Under the pieces are notes generated by a model that worked only from the letters and a program-made list of their open reading frames with translations, did not search any database and was not told the origin of the DNA. Both the position numbers and the translations under genes were made by a program. Below are positions 26,702 to 36,695 of a stretch of 64,000 nucleotides of DNA, piece after piece; within the stretch, counting starts at the first letter, position 1, and each line of letters starts with the position of its first letter. Location of the stretch: positions 1,198,470-1,262,469 of the forward strand of contig NZ_JH992902.1 in NCBI RefSeq assembly GCF_000315545.1, given 5' to 3'. The DNA is from Selenomonas sp. F0473. Lineage in GTDB: Bacteria; Bacillota; Negativicutes; Selenomonadales; Selenomonadaceae.

Positions 26702-29341
26702 TCACTGTCGCCCGTGGCAGTTCTTGTATTTTTTGCCACTCCCGCACGGACACGGATCGTTCCGCCCGACCTTCTTCCCGTCCTCGCCCTTTTCGGCGCG
26801 CGCCTCGGCGGGCGCGCTCTCATCGCCGTGAGAAACGCGGGCGGTGCGGAGGTGGTCCTCGAGTTTGGACCGCTCGCGCGCGAGCAGTTCATGCGCACGC
26901 TGCGCGGCGGCGGCATCCGCGACGGGCGCGGGTGCGGGCGTACCGTCAGGCGCCGCACTCTGCACGGGCGGCGCGGCCTGCGGGGCGACGATGCTCACAT
27001 GGTACATGAGGTTCGCGATCTGATCCATGATGGAGGCTTCCATCTCTTCAAACATGGTCAGCGCCTCGATCTTATACTCGACGAGCGGGTTGCGCTGCCC
27101 GTATGCGCGCAGGTTGATGCCCTCGCGCAGCATGTCCATGTGATCGAGATGGTCCATCCATTTCTGATCCACGACGCGGAGCATGACGACCTTCTCGAGT
27201 TCGCGCATATTCTCCTCGCCGAACATGCGCTCGCGGTTCTTGTAGCCCTCCTCTGCGATCTGCTCGAGCAGCTCCTGGATCTCGTCGCGCGCGAGCACTT
27301 CGAGCTCTTCCTTTTTCAGTCTGCCCTGCGGCGCGTAGACCTTCTCCGCATCCTCGATAAGCGCATCCAGCTGCCACTCCTCGGGGTAGAGTTTCTCGTT
27401 CGCGTACTGCGTCATCTCGTCCTTGATGATGTGCTTGACCATCGCGAGGATGTTCTCGCGCAGGTTCTCGCCGCAGAGGATCTTGCGCCGCTCTCCGTAG
27501 ATGACCTCGCGCTGCTGATTCATGACGTCGTCGTATTCGAGGACGTGCTTGCGGATGTCGAAATTGCGCGCTTCGACCTTTTTCTGCGCATGCTCGATGG
27601 AGCGCGTGATGATGGCGTGCTCGATCGGTTCGTCCTCCTCCATGCCGAGCTTGTCCATGATGCCCGCGATGCGGTCGGAGGCAAAGAGGCGCATGAGGTC
27701 GTCCTCGAGCGAGAGGAAGAACTTCGACGCGCCGGGGTCGCCCTGACGCCCGGAACGTCCGCGCAGCTGGTTGTCGATGCGCCGCGATTCGTGGCGCTCC
27801 GTGCCGACGATGTAGAGCCCGCCGAGCGCGTCGACGCCCTCGCCGAGCTTGATGTCCGTGCCGCGGCCCGCCATATTCGTCGCGATCGTAACGGCGCCCT
27901 TTTGCCCGGCGTTCGCAACGATCTCGGCTTCTTTTTCATGAAATTTCGCATTGAGCACGACGTGCGGGATGCCGTTTTTCCGCAGGACGTTCGACATCTC
28001 CTCGGACTGCGTGATGGACGTCGTGCCGATGAGGATGGGCTGTCCCGTCTCGTGGATCTCCTTAACCGAGCGCCCGACGGCGCGGTATTTCGCCGCCTTC
28101 GTCTTGTAGATGACGTCGGGGTGGTCGATGCGGCAGACCGGCTTGTTCGTCGGGATGACGATGACGGGCAGCTTATAGATCTTGAGGAATTCGTTCTCCT
28201 CCGTCTTGGCCGTGCCCGTCATGCCCGCGAGTTTTTCATACATGCGGAAATAATTCTGGAACGTGATGCTCGCGAGCGTCTGCGATTCGCGCTGAATCTT
28301 GACGCCCTCCTTCGCCTCGATCGCCTGATGCAGGCCGTCGGAGTAGCGGCGCCCCTCCATGAGGCGCCCCGTGAACTCGTCCACGATGACGATCTCGTCG
28401 CCGCGCACGACGTAGTCGCGGTCGCGGTGCATGAGCGCCTTTGCGCGCAGCGCGGCAGTAAAGCAGTGCGAGAGCTCGATGTTCTCGGGCGCGTAGAGGT
28501 TCTGGATGCCGACGATCTTCTCGATCTTCGGCACGGCGCTGTCGGCGGGCGCGACGGTCTTTTGCTTCTCGTCGACCGTGTAGTCCTCGCCCTCCTTCAG
28601 GTGGCGCACGGCGTTTGCCATGACGGCGTAGTTGTCCGTCGACTTCGTCCCGGGCCCCGAGATGATGAGCGGCGTGCGCGCCTCGTCGATGAGGATCGAG
28701 TCCACCTCGTCGACGATCGCATAGTGCAGCGCGCGCTGTACCATCTGGCTCTCGGAGAGCACCATGTTGTCGCGCAGATAGTCAAAGCCGAACTCGTTGT
28801 TCGTGCCGAATGTGACGTCCGACGCATAGGCCGCCTTGCGCTCCGGGAAGTCCATGTTGTGCGCGATGAGCCCGACCGAAAGCCCAAGGTAGCGGTAGAG
28901 CTTGCCCATCCACTCGCTGTCGCGCCGCGCGAGGTAGTCGTTGACCGTGACCATATGAACGCCGCGCCCCGCGAGCGCGTTGAGGTACACCGCCGTCGTC
29001 GCGACGAGCGTCTTGCCTTCGCCCGTGCGCATCTCCGCGATGCGCCCCTCGTGCAGGCACATGCCGCCGATGAGCTGCACGTCGAAATGGCGCATGCCGA
29101 GCACGCGCCGCGACGTCTCGCGCACGACGGCGAACGCCTCGGGGAGGATGTCCTCCATGGACGCCCCATTTTCAAGCTGTTCGCGGAACCTGCGCGTATA
29201 GCCCGTCAGCTTGTCGTCCGTCAGGTTCACCATATCGGGCTCGAGCCCGTTGATTTGATCCACAATCACACGGTAACGAGCGATCTCCTTGTCGTTGTTG
29301 TCGCCAAGGAAATGCTTCAAAATGGAAGAAATTCCAAACAA
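26702..29341 (-). CDS. secA: Preprotein translocase ATPase SecA
   Basis: Predicted 879 residues. The start is a TTG at 29341 giving [20 protein letters not shown], the normal SecA N-terminus; GGAG lies 11 bases upstream. Walker A MRTGEGKT is at 104-111, the [15 protein letters not shown] helicase block near 205, [11 protein letters not shown]-type preprotein-region marks mid-protein, and [15 protein letters not shown] later. The C-terminus carries the zinc-binding [14 protein letters not shown] that binds SecB or the ribosome. SecA drives Sec-dependent export, including all the receptors in this window. It starts the core cluster running to csaB. Confidence 0.97.
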   Translation of the reverse strand: MFGISSILKHFLGDNNDKEIARYRVIVDQINGLEPDMVNLTDDKLTGYTRRFREQLENGASMEDILPEAFAVVRETSRRVLGMRHFDVQLIGGMCLHEGRIAEMRTGEGKTLVATTAVYLNALAGRGVHMVTVNDYLARRDSEWMGKLYRYLGLSVGLIAHNMDFPERKAAYASDVTFGTNNEFGFDYLRDNMVLSESQMVQRALHYAIVDEVDSILIDEARTPLIISGPGTKSTDNYAVMANAVRHLKEGEDYTVDEKQKTVAPADSAVPKIEKIVGIQNLYAPENIELSHCFTAALRAKALMHRDRDYVVRGDEIVIVDEFTGRLMEGRRYSDGLHQAIEAKEGVKIQRESQTLASITFQNYFRMYEKLAGMTGTAKTEENEFLKIYKLPVIVIPTNKPVCRIDHPDVIYKTKAAKYRAVGRSVKEIHETGQPILIGTTSITQSEEMSNVLRKNGIPHVVLNAKFHEKEAEIVANAGQKGAVTIATNMAGRGTDIKLGEGVDALGGLYIVGTERHESRRIDNQLRGRSGRQGDPGASKFFLSLEDDLMRLFASDRIAGIMDKLGMEEDEPIEHAIITRSIEHAQKKVEARNFDIRKHVLEYDDVMNQQREVIYGERRKILCGENLRENILAMVKHIIKDEMTQYANEKLYPEEWQLDALIEDAEKVYAPQGRLKKEELEVLARDEIQELLEQIAEEGYKNRERMFGEENMRELEKVVMLRVVDQKWMDHLDHMDMLREGINLRAYGQRNPLVEYKIEALTMFEEMEASIMDQIANLMYHVSIVAPQAAPPVQSAAPDGTPAPAPVADAAAAQRAHELLARERSKLEDHLRTARVSHGDESAPAEARAEKGEDGKKVGRNDPCPCGSGKKYKNCHGRQ

Positions 29342-29404
29342 GTGGTTTCACACTCCTAATTCATGATCACGATAACATCCTGCATGCAGGACAATATTCG
29401 CTCC

Positions 29405-29410
29405 ATTATA
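29405..29410 (-). promoter_or_regulatory. -10 element of the secA promoter
   Basis: TATAAT on the minus strand, about 65 bases upstream of the secA start. A matching -35 is weak (TTGTGC at 29430-29435, 19-base spacer). Confidence 0.5.
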
Positions 29411-29506
29411 CCACAAAGCCCCTGCCTTTGCACAAAAAGTTCAAAGGGGGCGGCGTTTTATCCTACTTTAAATAACGTATTTCGGCTTGTTCAAATCATA
29501 TATGAA

Positions 29507-29535
29507 TTGAATTATATTCCATATCATGATATAAT
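29507..29535 (+). promoter_or_regulatory. Promoter of the first DASS permease
   Basis: TTGAAT at 29507-29512 and TATAAT at 29530-29535 with a 17-base spacer. Confidence 0.75.
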
Positions 29536-29557
29536 CTTAAAATAAAGGAGGTGCATA

Positions 29558-29602
29558 TTGCCGATATTTACGTATTTCTTGCGAATGATAGAAATTCGTT
29601 GA
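29558..29602 (+). CDS. Candidate 14-residue leader peptide upstream of DASS permease
   Basis: A TTG at 29558 with a near-perfect AAAGGAGG (29544-29551) 6 bases upstream opens a 14-codon frame, MPIFTYFLRMIEIR, ending TGA at 29602, inside the 5' untranslated region of the permease. No such strong ribosome site is otherwise needed there. It may couple translation to expression of the permease, or be a chance frame. No conserved counterpart is evident before the second permease copy. Confidence 0.35.
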   Translation: MPIFTYFLRMIEIR

Positions 29603-29662
29603 AGAATGTTTCTAAATATCTTATGGAAACGACATTAGAACTGATGAAATGGAGATGGATCA

Positions 29663-30931
29663 ATGGATGCAGCAATGCTAACGTTAAGTGTTCTCGCAGT
29701 GGCGGCGATCCTATTCGCCACCGAAATTATCCCGCTCGCCGTAACGGCAATGGGCGCGGCGATCGCCCTCGGACTTTTAGGGGTGCTGACGCCCGCGCAG
29801 GTATTTTCCGGCCTGTCGAATTCCACCGTCGTTCTCTTCGCCGGCATGTTCATCATCGGCGCGGCGATGTTCCAAACGGGTCTCGCACAGAAGATCGGCA
29901 TCGCCGTCGTCAAAAAATCCGGCAGTGACGAGCGCCCCCTCATGGCGGCGCTGATGCTGATCACCATCGTCCTGTCCTCGATCTCGTCGAACACGGCGAC
30001 CGTGGCGTGTCTCATGCCGGTCGTCATCCAGATCTGCGCGGCGGCAAAACTCCCCGTCTCGCCGCAGCTCATGGCGCTCGCAATCGCGGCCAACGTCGGC
30101 GGCACCATTACGATGATCGGCACGCCGCCGAACATCCTGATGAGCGCCACGCTCCAGGCCACGGGGCTCGAGCCGTTCGGCTTTTTCGAATTCGCATGGA
30201 TCGGCGTTCCGCTCTCGATTGTCGGCATGATCTACATGCTGACGATCGGCCGCAAGCTCTGCCCGCAGCACATGGTTGACAGCGATGCCAATGCGGGCAG
30301 CGGCGCTGCCGAAAGCGCCAAAGACTCCCGCAAGATGATCATCTGCGCAGTCATTCTGCTCGGCGTCGTCACCGCAATGGTTCTTGAGAAGGACATCCAC
30401 GTGCCGATGCAGATGTCCGCCATCATTGGCGGCCTGCTCTGCGTGCTGACGGGCTGTCTCAATGAAAAGCAGGCATACGAGGGCATCGACTGGACGACGA
30501 TCTTCCTCTTTGCCGGTATGCTGCCGCTGGCGAGCGCGATGGAAAAGAGCGGCGCCGGCGCGCTCATCGCGAACTTCGTCGTCGGACTCATGGGCGACGC
30601 GCCCTCGCCGTACCTCATCGTCGTCGCCATGTTCATCCTCTCCTGCGGCCTGACGCAGTTTATGTCGAATACCGCCGCGGCGGCGCTGCTCGCACCGATC
30701 GCGATCTCCATCGCGCAGTCCATCGGCGTATCGCCGTACCCGGTCGTTATGGCCATCGGCATCGCGGCATCCTGCGCGTTCACGACGCCGGTCGCGACCC
30801 CGCCGAACACGCTCGTGCTCGGTCCCGGCAAGTTCCGCTTCATGGACTATGTCAAGATCGGCCTGCCGCTCGTCTTTATATCGCTGCTCGTCTGCGTCGC
30901 CGTTATCCCGCTCGTGTGGCCGTTCCAATAA
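29663..30931 (+). CDS. SLC13/DASS-family permease, copy 1
   Basis: Predicted 422-residue sodium-coupled carboxylate carrier. The ATG at 29663 follows GGAG by 8 bases. The two inverted-repeat signature motifs that bind sodium and substrate are visible as SSNTATVACLMPV and MSNTAAAALLAPI, each followed by a GTPPN / TPPNTL loop. About eleven hydrophobic segments. It is highly similar to the protein at 60630-61910, and the 5' untranslated regions are also alike, so one is a duplicate. It is monocistronic, with a strong terminator after it. Substrate not determinable; the family carries succinate, malate, citrate and sulfate. Confidence 0.88.
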   Translation: MDAAMLTLSVLAVAAILFATEIIPLAVTAMGAAIALGLLGVLTPAQVFSGLSNSTVVLFAGMFIIGAAMFQTGLAQKIGIAVVKKSGSDERPLMAALMLITIVLSSISSNTATVACLMPVVIQICAAAKLPVSPQLMALAIAANVGGTITMIGTPPNILMSATLQATGLEPFGFFEFAWIGVPLSIVGMIYMLTIGRKLCPQHMVDSDANAGSGAAESAKDSRKMIICAVILLGVVTAMVLEKDIHVPMQMSAIIGGLLCVLTGCLNEKQAYEGIDWTTIFLFAGMLPLASAMEKSGAGALIANFVVGLMGDAPSPYLIVVAMFILSCGLTQFMSNTAAAALLAPIAISIAQSIGVSPYPVVMAIGIAASCAFTTPVATPPNTLVLGPGKFRFMDYVKIGLPLVFISLLVCVAVIPLVWPFQ

Positions 30932-30974
30932 AAGATGCGCGGTTTTTTATGAACTAAGCGTGCAAATACGTAAA

Positions 30975-31027
30975 CAGGGGCTGTTGCATCTGCATGTTAT
31001 CGTGCAGATGCAACAGCCCTTGTTTTT
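30975..31027 (+). terminator. Strong intrinsic terminator
   Basis: A 17-base-pair perfect stem (GGGCTGTTGCATCTGCA with its complement) around an 8-base loop, followed by TTGTTTTT. It separates the plus-strand permease from the convergent receptor operon and could stall both. Confidence 0.9.
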
Positions 31028-31095
31028 ATGCCGCCATGTATTACAACCATAACGCGGGCGCGGCGGCGCCGCTCGGCTTGTACGGAAAGACTCTT

Positions 31096-33294
31096 TTAGA
31101 GGCTGACCGCCGCGGACAGCATGAACGTCCGCCCAGGGTTCAGCATGAGGCCGCCGTCGCTCCATTTCACGGTGGTGGACGACCAGTACATCTTGTTCAG
31201 GACGTTATAAATCATGAGATTGAAGGTTGTCGGATAGCCGTCAATCTTGGTCTCGTACTGTGCGCCCAGGTCAAAGCGCGTCCATGAGGGAACCTCGATG
31301 CGATTCTTGCTGTCCGCATAGGTGCTGCCCATATGGAGCAGGCGGCCGTAGACGTTCAGTCCCCGCACGGGCGTCTCCCAGTCGAGCGCCATGGTCGCGT
31401 TGAACCGCGGCGTGCCGAACACGCGGTTGCCGTCGTTCACACCGCCATCCGTTTTCTCATATTTGGCGTCGAGCAGCATCATGCCGCCCGTGAGGCTGAG
31501 CCGCGGCGCGACCTTGCCAAAGATGTTCCACTCGACGCCCTGACTGCGCGTCTCGCCGTCCATCACATAGTAATTGGCGGCGTTCACAAGCCCCGTCGGC
31601 TGTTTGATGCGGAAGAGGCTGAGCGTCGTCCCCCAGTCGCCCATATCCCATTTCGCTCCGAACTCATACTGCTTCGTCTTGGTCGGCGGCATGACCTCGT
31701 TTTTATTCACGACGGTATTCGGCGTCGTCGCCCCCGAGGTCAGCGACTCCGCGTAGTTCACATAGAGGGCGGTGCGCGGCGAGAGCTTGTAGAGCGCGGC
31801 AAAGGTCGGCGTCGTCGCGCTCTTCTCGTAGGACTTCGTCAGTGCGCCCGTCTTGCTGAAGTTGCGCGTATAGATCGTCTGCCGGCGCAGCCCCGCGATG
31901 AGCTTCAAACGCCCGTCAAGCGCCGTTATCGCATCGGCAAAGACGACGCTGCGGTTGTTGAGCTTGCTGCCGACATACCACTGCCCCTCGGGCGCATGCG
32001 GCGCGCCCGGATCCGTAATGAGGCCGCGATAGATATTGCCCGTCATATTGGACGTCGTTCCCGTTGCCTCGTTCGACCAACCGTGCTGTGAGAGGTAATC
32101 GTACCCGATCGTCATCGCATGATTGACGGCGCCCGTGTCAAAGTTCAGTTTGACCCCCGTCATAAAGACGCGCCGATTGGTCTTGCCCATCGTGGAGCTG
32201 CCGTCGATGCTCAGCGTATAGTCGCCCGCGTCGTTTTGCAGCCACGGCTTGCTCGTCAGATAGCCCGGCCAGTCGCGGTGCATGAGCCCCGCCTTCACAT
32301 AGCCCGTGATATGTTCATTGAACTTCTGCTCATGCTGAAACAGATAAACGCGGTGCGTGTGCTTAACGAGCGCCCATGACGGCATGAAATTCTTTACCAC
32401 GGCGCTTGCCGAAGGGAGATGCGTTACGTTCGTGCCCCAGTTCGCGTCCTTGATGCGCAGCACCTCCGGCATCCCGTGATGCGTGGAGGTATCGTAGCCG
32501 TAGAGCAGCGAACTCTTGCTGCGCGCCGTCTCCCGGTCGATGTTGATATAGAGATCGCGCCCGCGCAGCTCCTCGCCCGGCGACGTCGTGCGCCCCGTAT
32601 ACGCCTCCGTATTGATGCGGATGCCGAACTGCTGGTTTTTCCCGAACCGCCGCCCCCAGTCGATCCCCGTCGTCAGATACCGGCTGCTCGCATAGGACTG
32701 CGTGATGTCAAAAACGGGGCGCGGTCCGGCCTTTTTCGGCACGAAATTGACGAACCCCGCGGCGGACTGCATCGTCCCCGTTCCGCTGACGACGGCGTTC
32801 GGTCCCGTGATGATCTCCATCCGTCCGATGTAGTTCGTCGGCTGGTTCTGCATCATAATCATGCCGGGCACCCCGTCGAGCAGGATGTCGTGCGTGTTGA
32901 ACTCCACGCCGCGGATCTGCAGCTCGACGTTGTTGTCCGTCGATGCGCCGCCGACCTGCACGGAGGGATTGTTCGTCGCCGCGTTCAGGAACGCGCGCGT
33001 CGGAACAAAATTTTTCTTCAGCACAGCATCCGTATAGGATGTCACGTTGACGGGCGTCTCCATAACCGCCGCGTCTTCGCCGAGCGCGCCAAGCGACGCC
33101 GTCCGCGCGACATTTCCGCCGGGCATCGTATCGTCGGTACTCCGGCCCTCGACGTCAACGGGGTCGAGCTCGTAGGTATCGACCGTATTTGTTCCCCCGC
33201 CCGCGCTTTTCTCCGACGCGTGCGCAGATACGCTCATGCTCAGCAGCGCGGCGAGAATTGCCGCGCTTAATCTTTTCTTCTTCATCGTTTCCAT
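31096..33294 (-). CDS. TonB-dependent siderophore-type receptor
   Basis: Predicted 732 residues from ATG 33294 (AGGAG very close); ATGs at 33285 and 33309 are alternatives. Signal peptide RLSAAILAALLSMSVSAHA, then the linker VDTYELDPVDVEGR shared with the other right-hand receptors. The plug carries LQIRGVEFNTHDILLDGVPG, IGRMEIITGPNAVVSGTGT and GFVNFVPKKAG. A barrel ends LSAAVSL. The plug style is that of ferrichrome/ferripyoverdine receptors rather than BtuB. Last gene of the minus-strand operon that begins with the riboswitch at 43 kb, 42 bp after the second ATPase of the ABC importer, so it probably feeds that importer. Confidence 0.88.
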   Translation of the reverse strand: METMKKKRLSAAILAALLSMSVSAHASEKSAGGGTNTVDTYELDPVDVEGRSTDDTMPGGNVARTASLGALGEDAAVMETPVNVTSYTDAVLKKNFVPTRAFLNAATNNPSVQVGGASTDNNVELQIRGVEFNTHDILLDGVPGMIMMQNQPTNYIGRMEIITGPNAVVSGTGTMQSAAGFVNFVPKKAGPRPVFDITQSYASSRYLTTGIDWGRRFGKNQQFGIRINTEAYTGRTTSPGEELRGRDLYINIDRETARSKSSLLYGYDTSTHHGMPEVLRIKDANWGTNVTHLPSASAVVKNFMPSWALVKHTHRVYLFQHEQKFNEHITGYVKAGLMHRDWPGYLTSKPWLQNDAGDYTLSIDGSSTMGKTNRRVFMTGVKLNFDTGAVNHAMTIGYDYLSQHGWSNEATGTTSNMTGNIYRGLITDPGAPHAPEGQWYVGSKLNNRSVVFADAITALDGRLKLIAGLRRQTIYTRNFSKTGALTKSYEKSATTPTFAALYKLSPRTALYVNYAESLTSGATTPNTVVNKNEVMPPTKTKQYEFGAKWDMGDWGTTLSLFRIKQPTGLVNAANYYVMDGETRSQGVEWNIFGKVAPRLSLTGGMMLLDAKYEKTDGGVNDGNRVFGTPRFNATMALDWETPVRGLNVYGRLLHMGSTYADSKNRIEVPSWTRFDLGAQYETKIDGYPTTFNLMIYNVLNKMYWSSTTVKWSDGGLMLNPGRTFMLSAAVSL

Positions 33295-33336
33295 ACACTC
33301 CTCTTCCATGGTTCAAATATCCGGTCAAACCGCACG

Positions 33337-34107
33337 TCAAAATCCGTCGAACGCCGCGATAAATTCGCGCGTAAATTCCTCGCGCGGAGCGCCGAGGACT
33401 TCGGCGGCGTGCCCCTGTTCGATCATGCGCCCGCGGCACATGACGCCCACGTCGTCGGCGAGGAAGCGGACGAGATCGAGATCGTGCGAGATGAAGAGAT
33501 AGGTGAGGCGTTCCGCGCGCTGCAAATCTTTCAGCAGGCGCATGATCTGCACCTGTACGGTCGGGTCGAGCATCGCGGTCGGCTCGTCCAGCACGACGAA
33601 GGACGGCCGCATCGTGAGGACGCGCGCGATCGAAAGGCGCTGGAGCTGCCCCCCGCTCAGCTCCGCCGGATAGCGATCCAAGATATCCGACGCGAGGCTG
33701 ACCTTCTCGAGGCACGCCTTGATCCACGCCCAGTCCGGCGCGCCCATCGCGGCCGCGTGAATGCGGTACGGCTCCTCGAGCAGGCGCCGGATGGGGAAGT
33801 TCTCGTAGAGAGACGCCTGCGGGTTCTGAAAGATCATCTGATGCCCGCGCCGAAACTCCCGCTCCGCCGCGCGCGTCCTCAGCCGGTCGACAAGCGGCGT
33901 GTCCCCGTAATACACCGCGCCGCTCGTGGCGGGGACAAGCCCCAGCACGATGCGCCCGAGCGTCGATTTCCCCGCGCCGCTGAGTCCGCAGAGCGCATAG
34001 GTCGTTCCCTCCGCAACGGAAAACGACACATCCTCGAGCGCCGTCACCGCGCGGCCGCCCATGAACCCGCTCCGGAAGACCTTGCCGATGTGTTCACAGC
34101 GCATCAT
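33337..34107 (-). CDS. Opp/Nik-family ABC importer, ATP-binding subunit 2
   Basis: Predicted 256 residues, starting at ATG 34107, which overlaps the stop of the preceding ATPase gene. Walker A GLSGAGKST, signature LSGGQLQR, Walker B FVVLDEPTAMLD and switch histidine ISHD are all present. It resembles NikE/DppF, which pairs with a NikD/DppD subunit to drive import of nickel chelates, peptides or opine-type metallophores. It is somewhat short, with the C-terminal oligopeptide/dipeptide extension reduced. Confidence 0.88.
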   Translation of the reverse strand: MMRCEHIGKVFRSGFMGGRAVTALEDVSFSVAEGTTYALCGLSGAGKSTLGRIVLGLVPATSGAVYYGDTPLVDRLRTRAAEREFRRGHQMIFQNPQASLYENFPIRRLLEEPYRIHAAAMGAPDWAWIKACLEKVSLASDILDRYPAELSGGQLQRLSIARVLTMRPSFVVLDEPTAMLDPTVQVQIMRLLKDLQRAERLTYLFISHDLDLVRFLADDVGVMCRGRMIEQGHAAEVLGAPREEFTREFIAAFDGF

Positions 34108-34919
34108 GCCGCACCGTCCTCCCCCGCAAACGCCTCGGCCGCAGCCGCGAGTGTCCGCGTATATTCCTCCCGCGGCCGCGTAAAGAGTTCCTCCGTCGCG
34201 CCCTGCTCCACAAGCCGCCCGTCCCGCAGCACAACGGTGCGGCTGCTGATCCGCCGCACGAACCGCAGGTCGTGGCTGATGATGATAAAGCCGCAGTTCT
34301 GCGTCTCGGCAAGCCGGCGAAACAGCGTAAATACCTGTTTGCGCAGCCCGGGGTCGAGCCCCTTCGTCGGCTCGTCCGCGATGATCCACCGCGGCCGCAT
34401 GAGCGAGGCGATCGCGCAGAGCACGCGCTGGCGCATCCCGCCGCTCAGACCGAACGCATAGGCGCGAAAGACGCGCTGCGCATCGTCGAATCCGTAGCGA
34501 GAAAGCTCGGCCATCGCCAGCCGCCGCGCCTCGGCGGGCGGCAGTCCCTCATGGTACTCGAGCGCCTCCGTGAGCTGTTCCCCGACGGTGAGCGCCGGAT
34601 TGAGCGCGAGCGCGGGATCCTGCGGCATAAAGAAGATGCGCCGCCCGCGGTAGGCGCGCAGATCGCGCTCCGCCATCGCCGCAAGATTCTGCCCGTCGTA
34701 GAGGATGCGCCCCGTCACGCAGGCGCGGCTGAGGAGCCCGACGATCGCCTTGCCGAGGACGGATTTCCCGCTGCCCGATTCGCCGATCACAGCGGTGATC
34801 TCGCGCGCGGGAAACGTGCAGTCGAGCGGATGCAGCACCAATCCCTGCTCGTAGGGGAAGCTGACGCTCACCTGCTCCAGCGCGATGTCCTCGCGCGCCG
34901 CATGCCGTATGTTATCCAT
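34104..34919 (-). CDS. Opp/Nik-family ABC importer, ATP-binding subunit 1
   Basis: Predicted 271 residues from ATG 34919 (GGGGAG immediately before). Walker A GESGSGKS, Q-loop FMPQDPALALNP, signature FGLSGGMRQR, Walker B IIADEPTKGLDPG and ISHDLRFV are typical of NikD/DppD. Starts 14 bases after the permease stop and overlaps the second ATPase gene by 4 bases. The PALALNP Q-loop is characteristic of the oligopeptide/nickel family. Confidence 0.88.
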   Translation of the reverse strand: MDNIRHAAREDIALEQVSVSFPYEQGLVLHPLDCTFPAREITAVIGESGSGKSVLGKAIVGLLSRACVTGRILYDGQNLAAMAERDLRAYRGRRIFFMPQDPALALNPALTVGEQLTEALEYHEGLPPAEARRLAMAELSRYGFDDAQRVFRAYAFGLSGGMRQRVLCAIASLMRPRWIIADEPTKGLDPGLRKQVFTLFRRLAETQNCGFIIISHDLRFVRRISSRTVVLRDGRLVEQGATEELFTRPREEYTRTLAAAAEAFAGEDGAA

Positions 34920-34932
34920 TCTCCCCGCCTCC

Positions 34933-35751
34933 CTACATCTCGCGCCGCGTACGTCCGGCAAACCGCCGCTGGAGTCCCTCGCCGAGGATGTTCACCGCGA
35001 CGCACAGGATAAATATGCAGGCGCCCGGGGCGTAGAGGAGCAGCGGGTACGTGCGGAAATAGGTCTGCCCCTCGCTGACCATGAGCCCCCAGTCCGACGT
35101 CGGCGGCTGGAGCCCGATGCCGATGTAGCTGAGCCCCGAGACGGAGAGGATGACCATGCCGATGCGGATGGTAAAGAGCACGATGACGACGGGCAGGAGA
35201 CTCCTGAGGACATAGCGGCCGACGATGAATCCCGCGCCCGCCCCGAGCGCGCGCAGCCCCTCGACGAACGGCTCGCCCTTGATGCGGATCACCTCGCCGC
35301 GCACGACGCGCGAGAATCCCGTCCACGAGGTCACGACGACCGCAATGAGCATGCTCGTGACGCCCGGCTCGAGAAGCCCCGCCAGCGCGATCATCAGACT
35401 AAAGCTCGGGATGCCCTGAAAGACGTTCACCACCGTTTGAATCAGCGCGTCCACACGCCCCCCGACGTAGCCGCTGACGGTTCCGACGACAAGGCCGACC
35501 GTCATCGTGCAGAACGCGGCGGCCGCGGCAAACCCGATCGAGACGCGCGCGCCCGAGATGAGACGGCTGAGCACATCGCGCCCGAGCGGATCGGTGCCGA
35601 GCAGATAGCGCGCGCTCGGATATTCGAGCACATGCCCCATATCGACGAAGTTCGGATCGTACGGCATGAGGAGCGGCGCGGCGGCCGCGACGAAGATAAA
35701 GGCGGCGCAGACGGCGAGCGCGCCGCGCTCGAGCCGGTTCATCTCAGTCAT
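34933..35751 (-). CDS. Opp/Nik-family ABC importer, permease subunit 2 (NikC/DppC-like)
   Basis: Predicted 272 residues. ATG at 35751 lies inside the 3' end of the first permease gene; ATGs at 35742 and 35760 are alternatives. The protein has an N-terminal helix, the LLGTDPLGRDVLSRLISGARVS block diagnostic of DppC/NikC proteins, and an EAA-type loop (EGLRALGAGAGFIVGRYVL). About six membrane helices. Confidence 0.88.
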   Translation of the reverse strand: MTEMNRLERGALAVCAAFIFVAAAAPLLMPYDPNFVDMGHVLEYPSARYLLGTDPLGRDVLSRLISGARVSIGFAAAAAFCTMTVGLVVGTVSGYVGGRVDALIQTVVNVFQGIPSFSLMIALAGLLEPGVTSMLIAVVVTSWTGFSRVVRGEVIRIKGEPFVEGLRALGAGAGFIVGRYVLRSLLPVVIVLFTIRIGMVILSVSGLSYIGIGLQPPTSDWGLMVSEGQTYFRTYPLLLYAPGACIFILCVAVNILGEGLQRRFAGRTRREM

Positions 35752-36691
35752 TTTGCCCATCCCCCAGCCGCAGATTCGGTTTTAACATCACATAGAACAC
35801 ATCGACGCACATGTTCACGACAATCATCATGCAGCCGACCATCAGCACATAGCCTTGGATCATCGGATAGTCACGAGCCTGCACCGCCGTCAGCGCGAGC
35901 GTGCCGAGCCCGGGCAGGGCAAAGATCAGCTCGATGATCGCCGCGCCGCCGAGCAGAGCGCCCGCGTAGTTGCCGAGCATCGTCGCGGTTGCAATGAACG
36001 CGTTGCGCAGGGCGTGGCGGTAGACGATGTAAAAGAGCGGGAGCCCCTTTGCCCGCGCCGTCAGGATGTAGTTCTCCGCGAACACCTCTGTCAGCGCGTC
36101 CCGCTGGAGCCGCATCACCGCGCCGATCGTCCCCGCGCCGAGGACGAGCCCCGGCAGCAGCAGATGGCGCACCGTCCCGTAGCCGCTCGTGGGGAAGATG
36201 CGCAGGTTCTCGCAGAGGATCTGCATGAGGACGATCGCGAGCCAAAAACTCGGCAGAGACGTCAGCGCGATGGAGAGCAGCGTCAGCCAGCGCTCCGCCG
36301 CCCCGTGCCGATACACCGCCATGACGGCGCCGAGCGGCACGCTGAGGAGGATCACCCAAAGGAGCGCCATGCCCGCGAGCGAGAGCGTCACGGGGAGTGC
36401 CTGCAGGAGTTCCTGCAGCACGTTTTTCCCCGTGATAAAGGAGACGCCCCAGTCCCCGCGGAGCACCCCGCCGAGCCACGCGGCGTACTGCACGGCATAG
36501 GGGCGGTCGAGCCCGAGTTCCACCCGCTTCGCCGCGATCTCCTCCGGCGTCGGGGCGGTCACGCCGTCCATCGTCATGATCACCGCCGCCGGATCGGAGG
36601 GCGAGATAAAGCCGAGCGCAAAGACCAGCGCCGTCATGCCGACGAGGGTCGGCAGGAGGAGCAGCAGGCGCTGCCGGAAATACGTTTTCAT
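35744..36691 (-). CDS. Opp/Nik-family ABC importer, permease subunit 1 (NikB/DppB-like)
   Basis: Predicted 315 residues, starting 4 bases after the binding-protein gene. N-terminal helix LLLLLPTLVGMTALVFALGF, the ELGLDRPYAVQYAAWL and LRGDWGVSF blocks of DppB/NikB, and the EAA loop ARAKGLPLFYIVYRHALRNA. Forms the translocation path with the NikC-like partner. Confidence 0.88.
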   Translation of the reverse strand: MKTYFRQRLLLLLPTLVGMTALVFALGFISPSDPAAVIMTMDGVTAPTPEEIAAKRVELGLDRPYAVQYAAWLGGVLRGDWGVSFITGKNVLQELLQALPVTLSLAGMALLWVILLSVPLGAVMAVYRHGAAERWLTLLSIALTSLPSFWLAIVLMQILCENLRIFPTSGYGTVRHLLLPGLVLGAGTIGAVMRLQRDALTEVFAENYILTARAKGLPLFYIVYRHALRNAFIATATMLGNYAGALLGGAAIIELIFALPGLGTLALTAVQARDYPMIQGYVLMVGCMMIVVNMCVDVFYVMLKPNLRLGDGQND

Positions 36692-36695
36692 CGCT

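Noticed and set aside
29551-29928. A 125-codon frame starting GTG at 29551
   Set aside because: The GTG overlaps its own ribosome site, and most of the frame overlaps the DASS permease in another phase.
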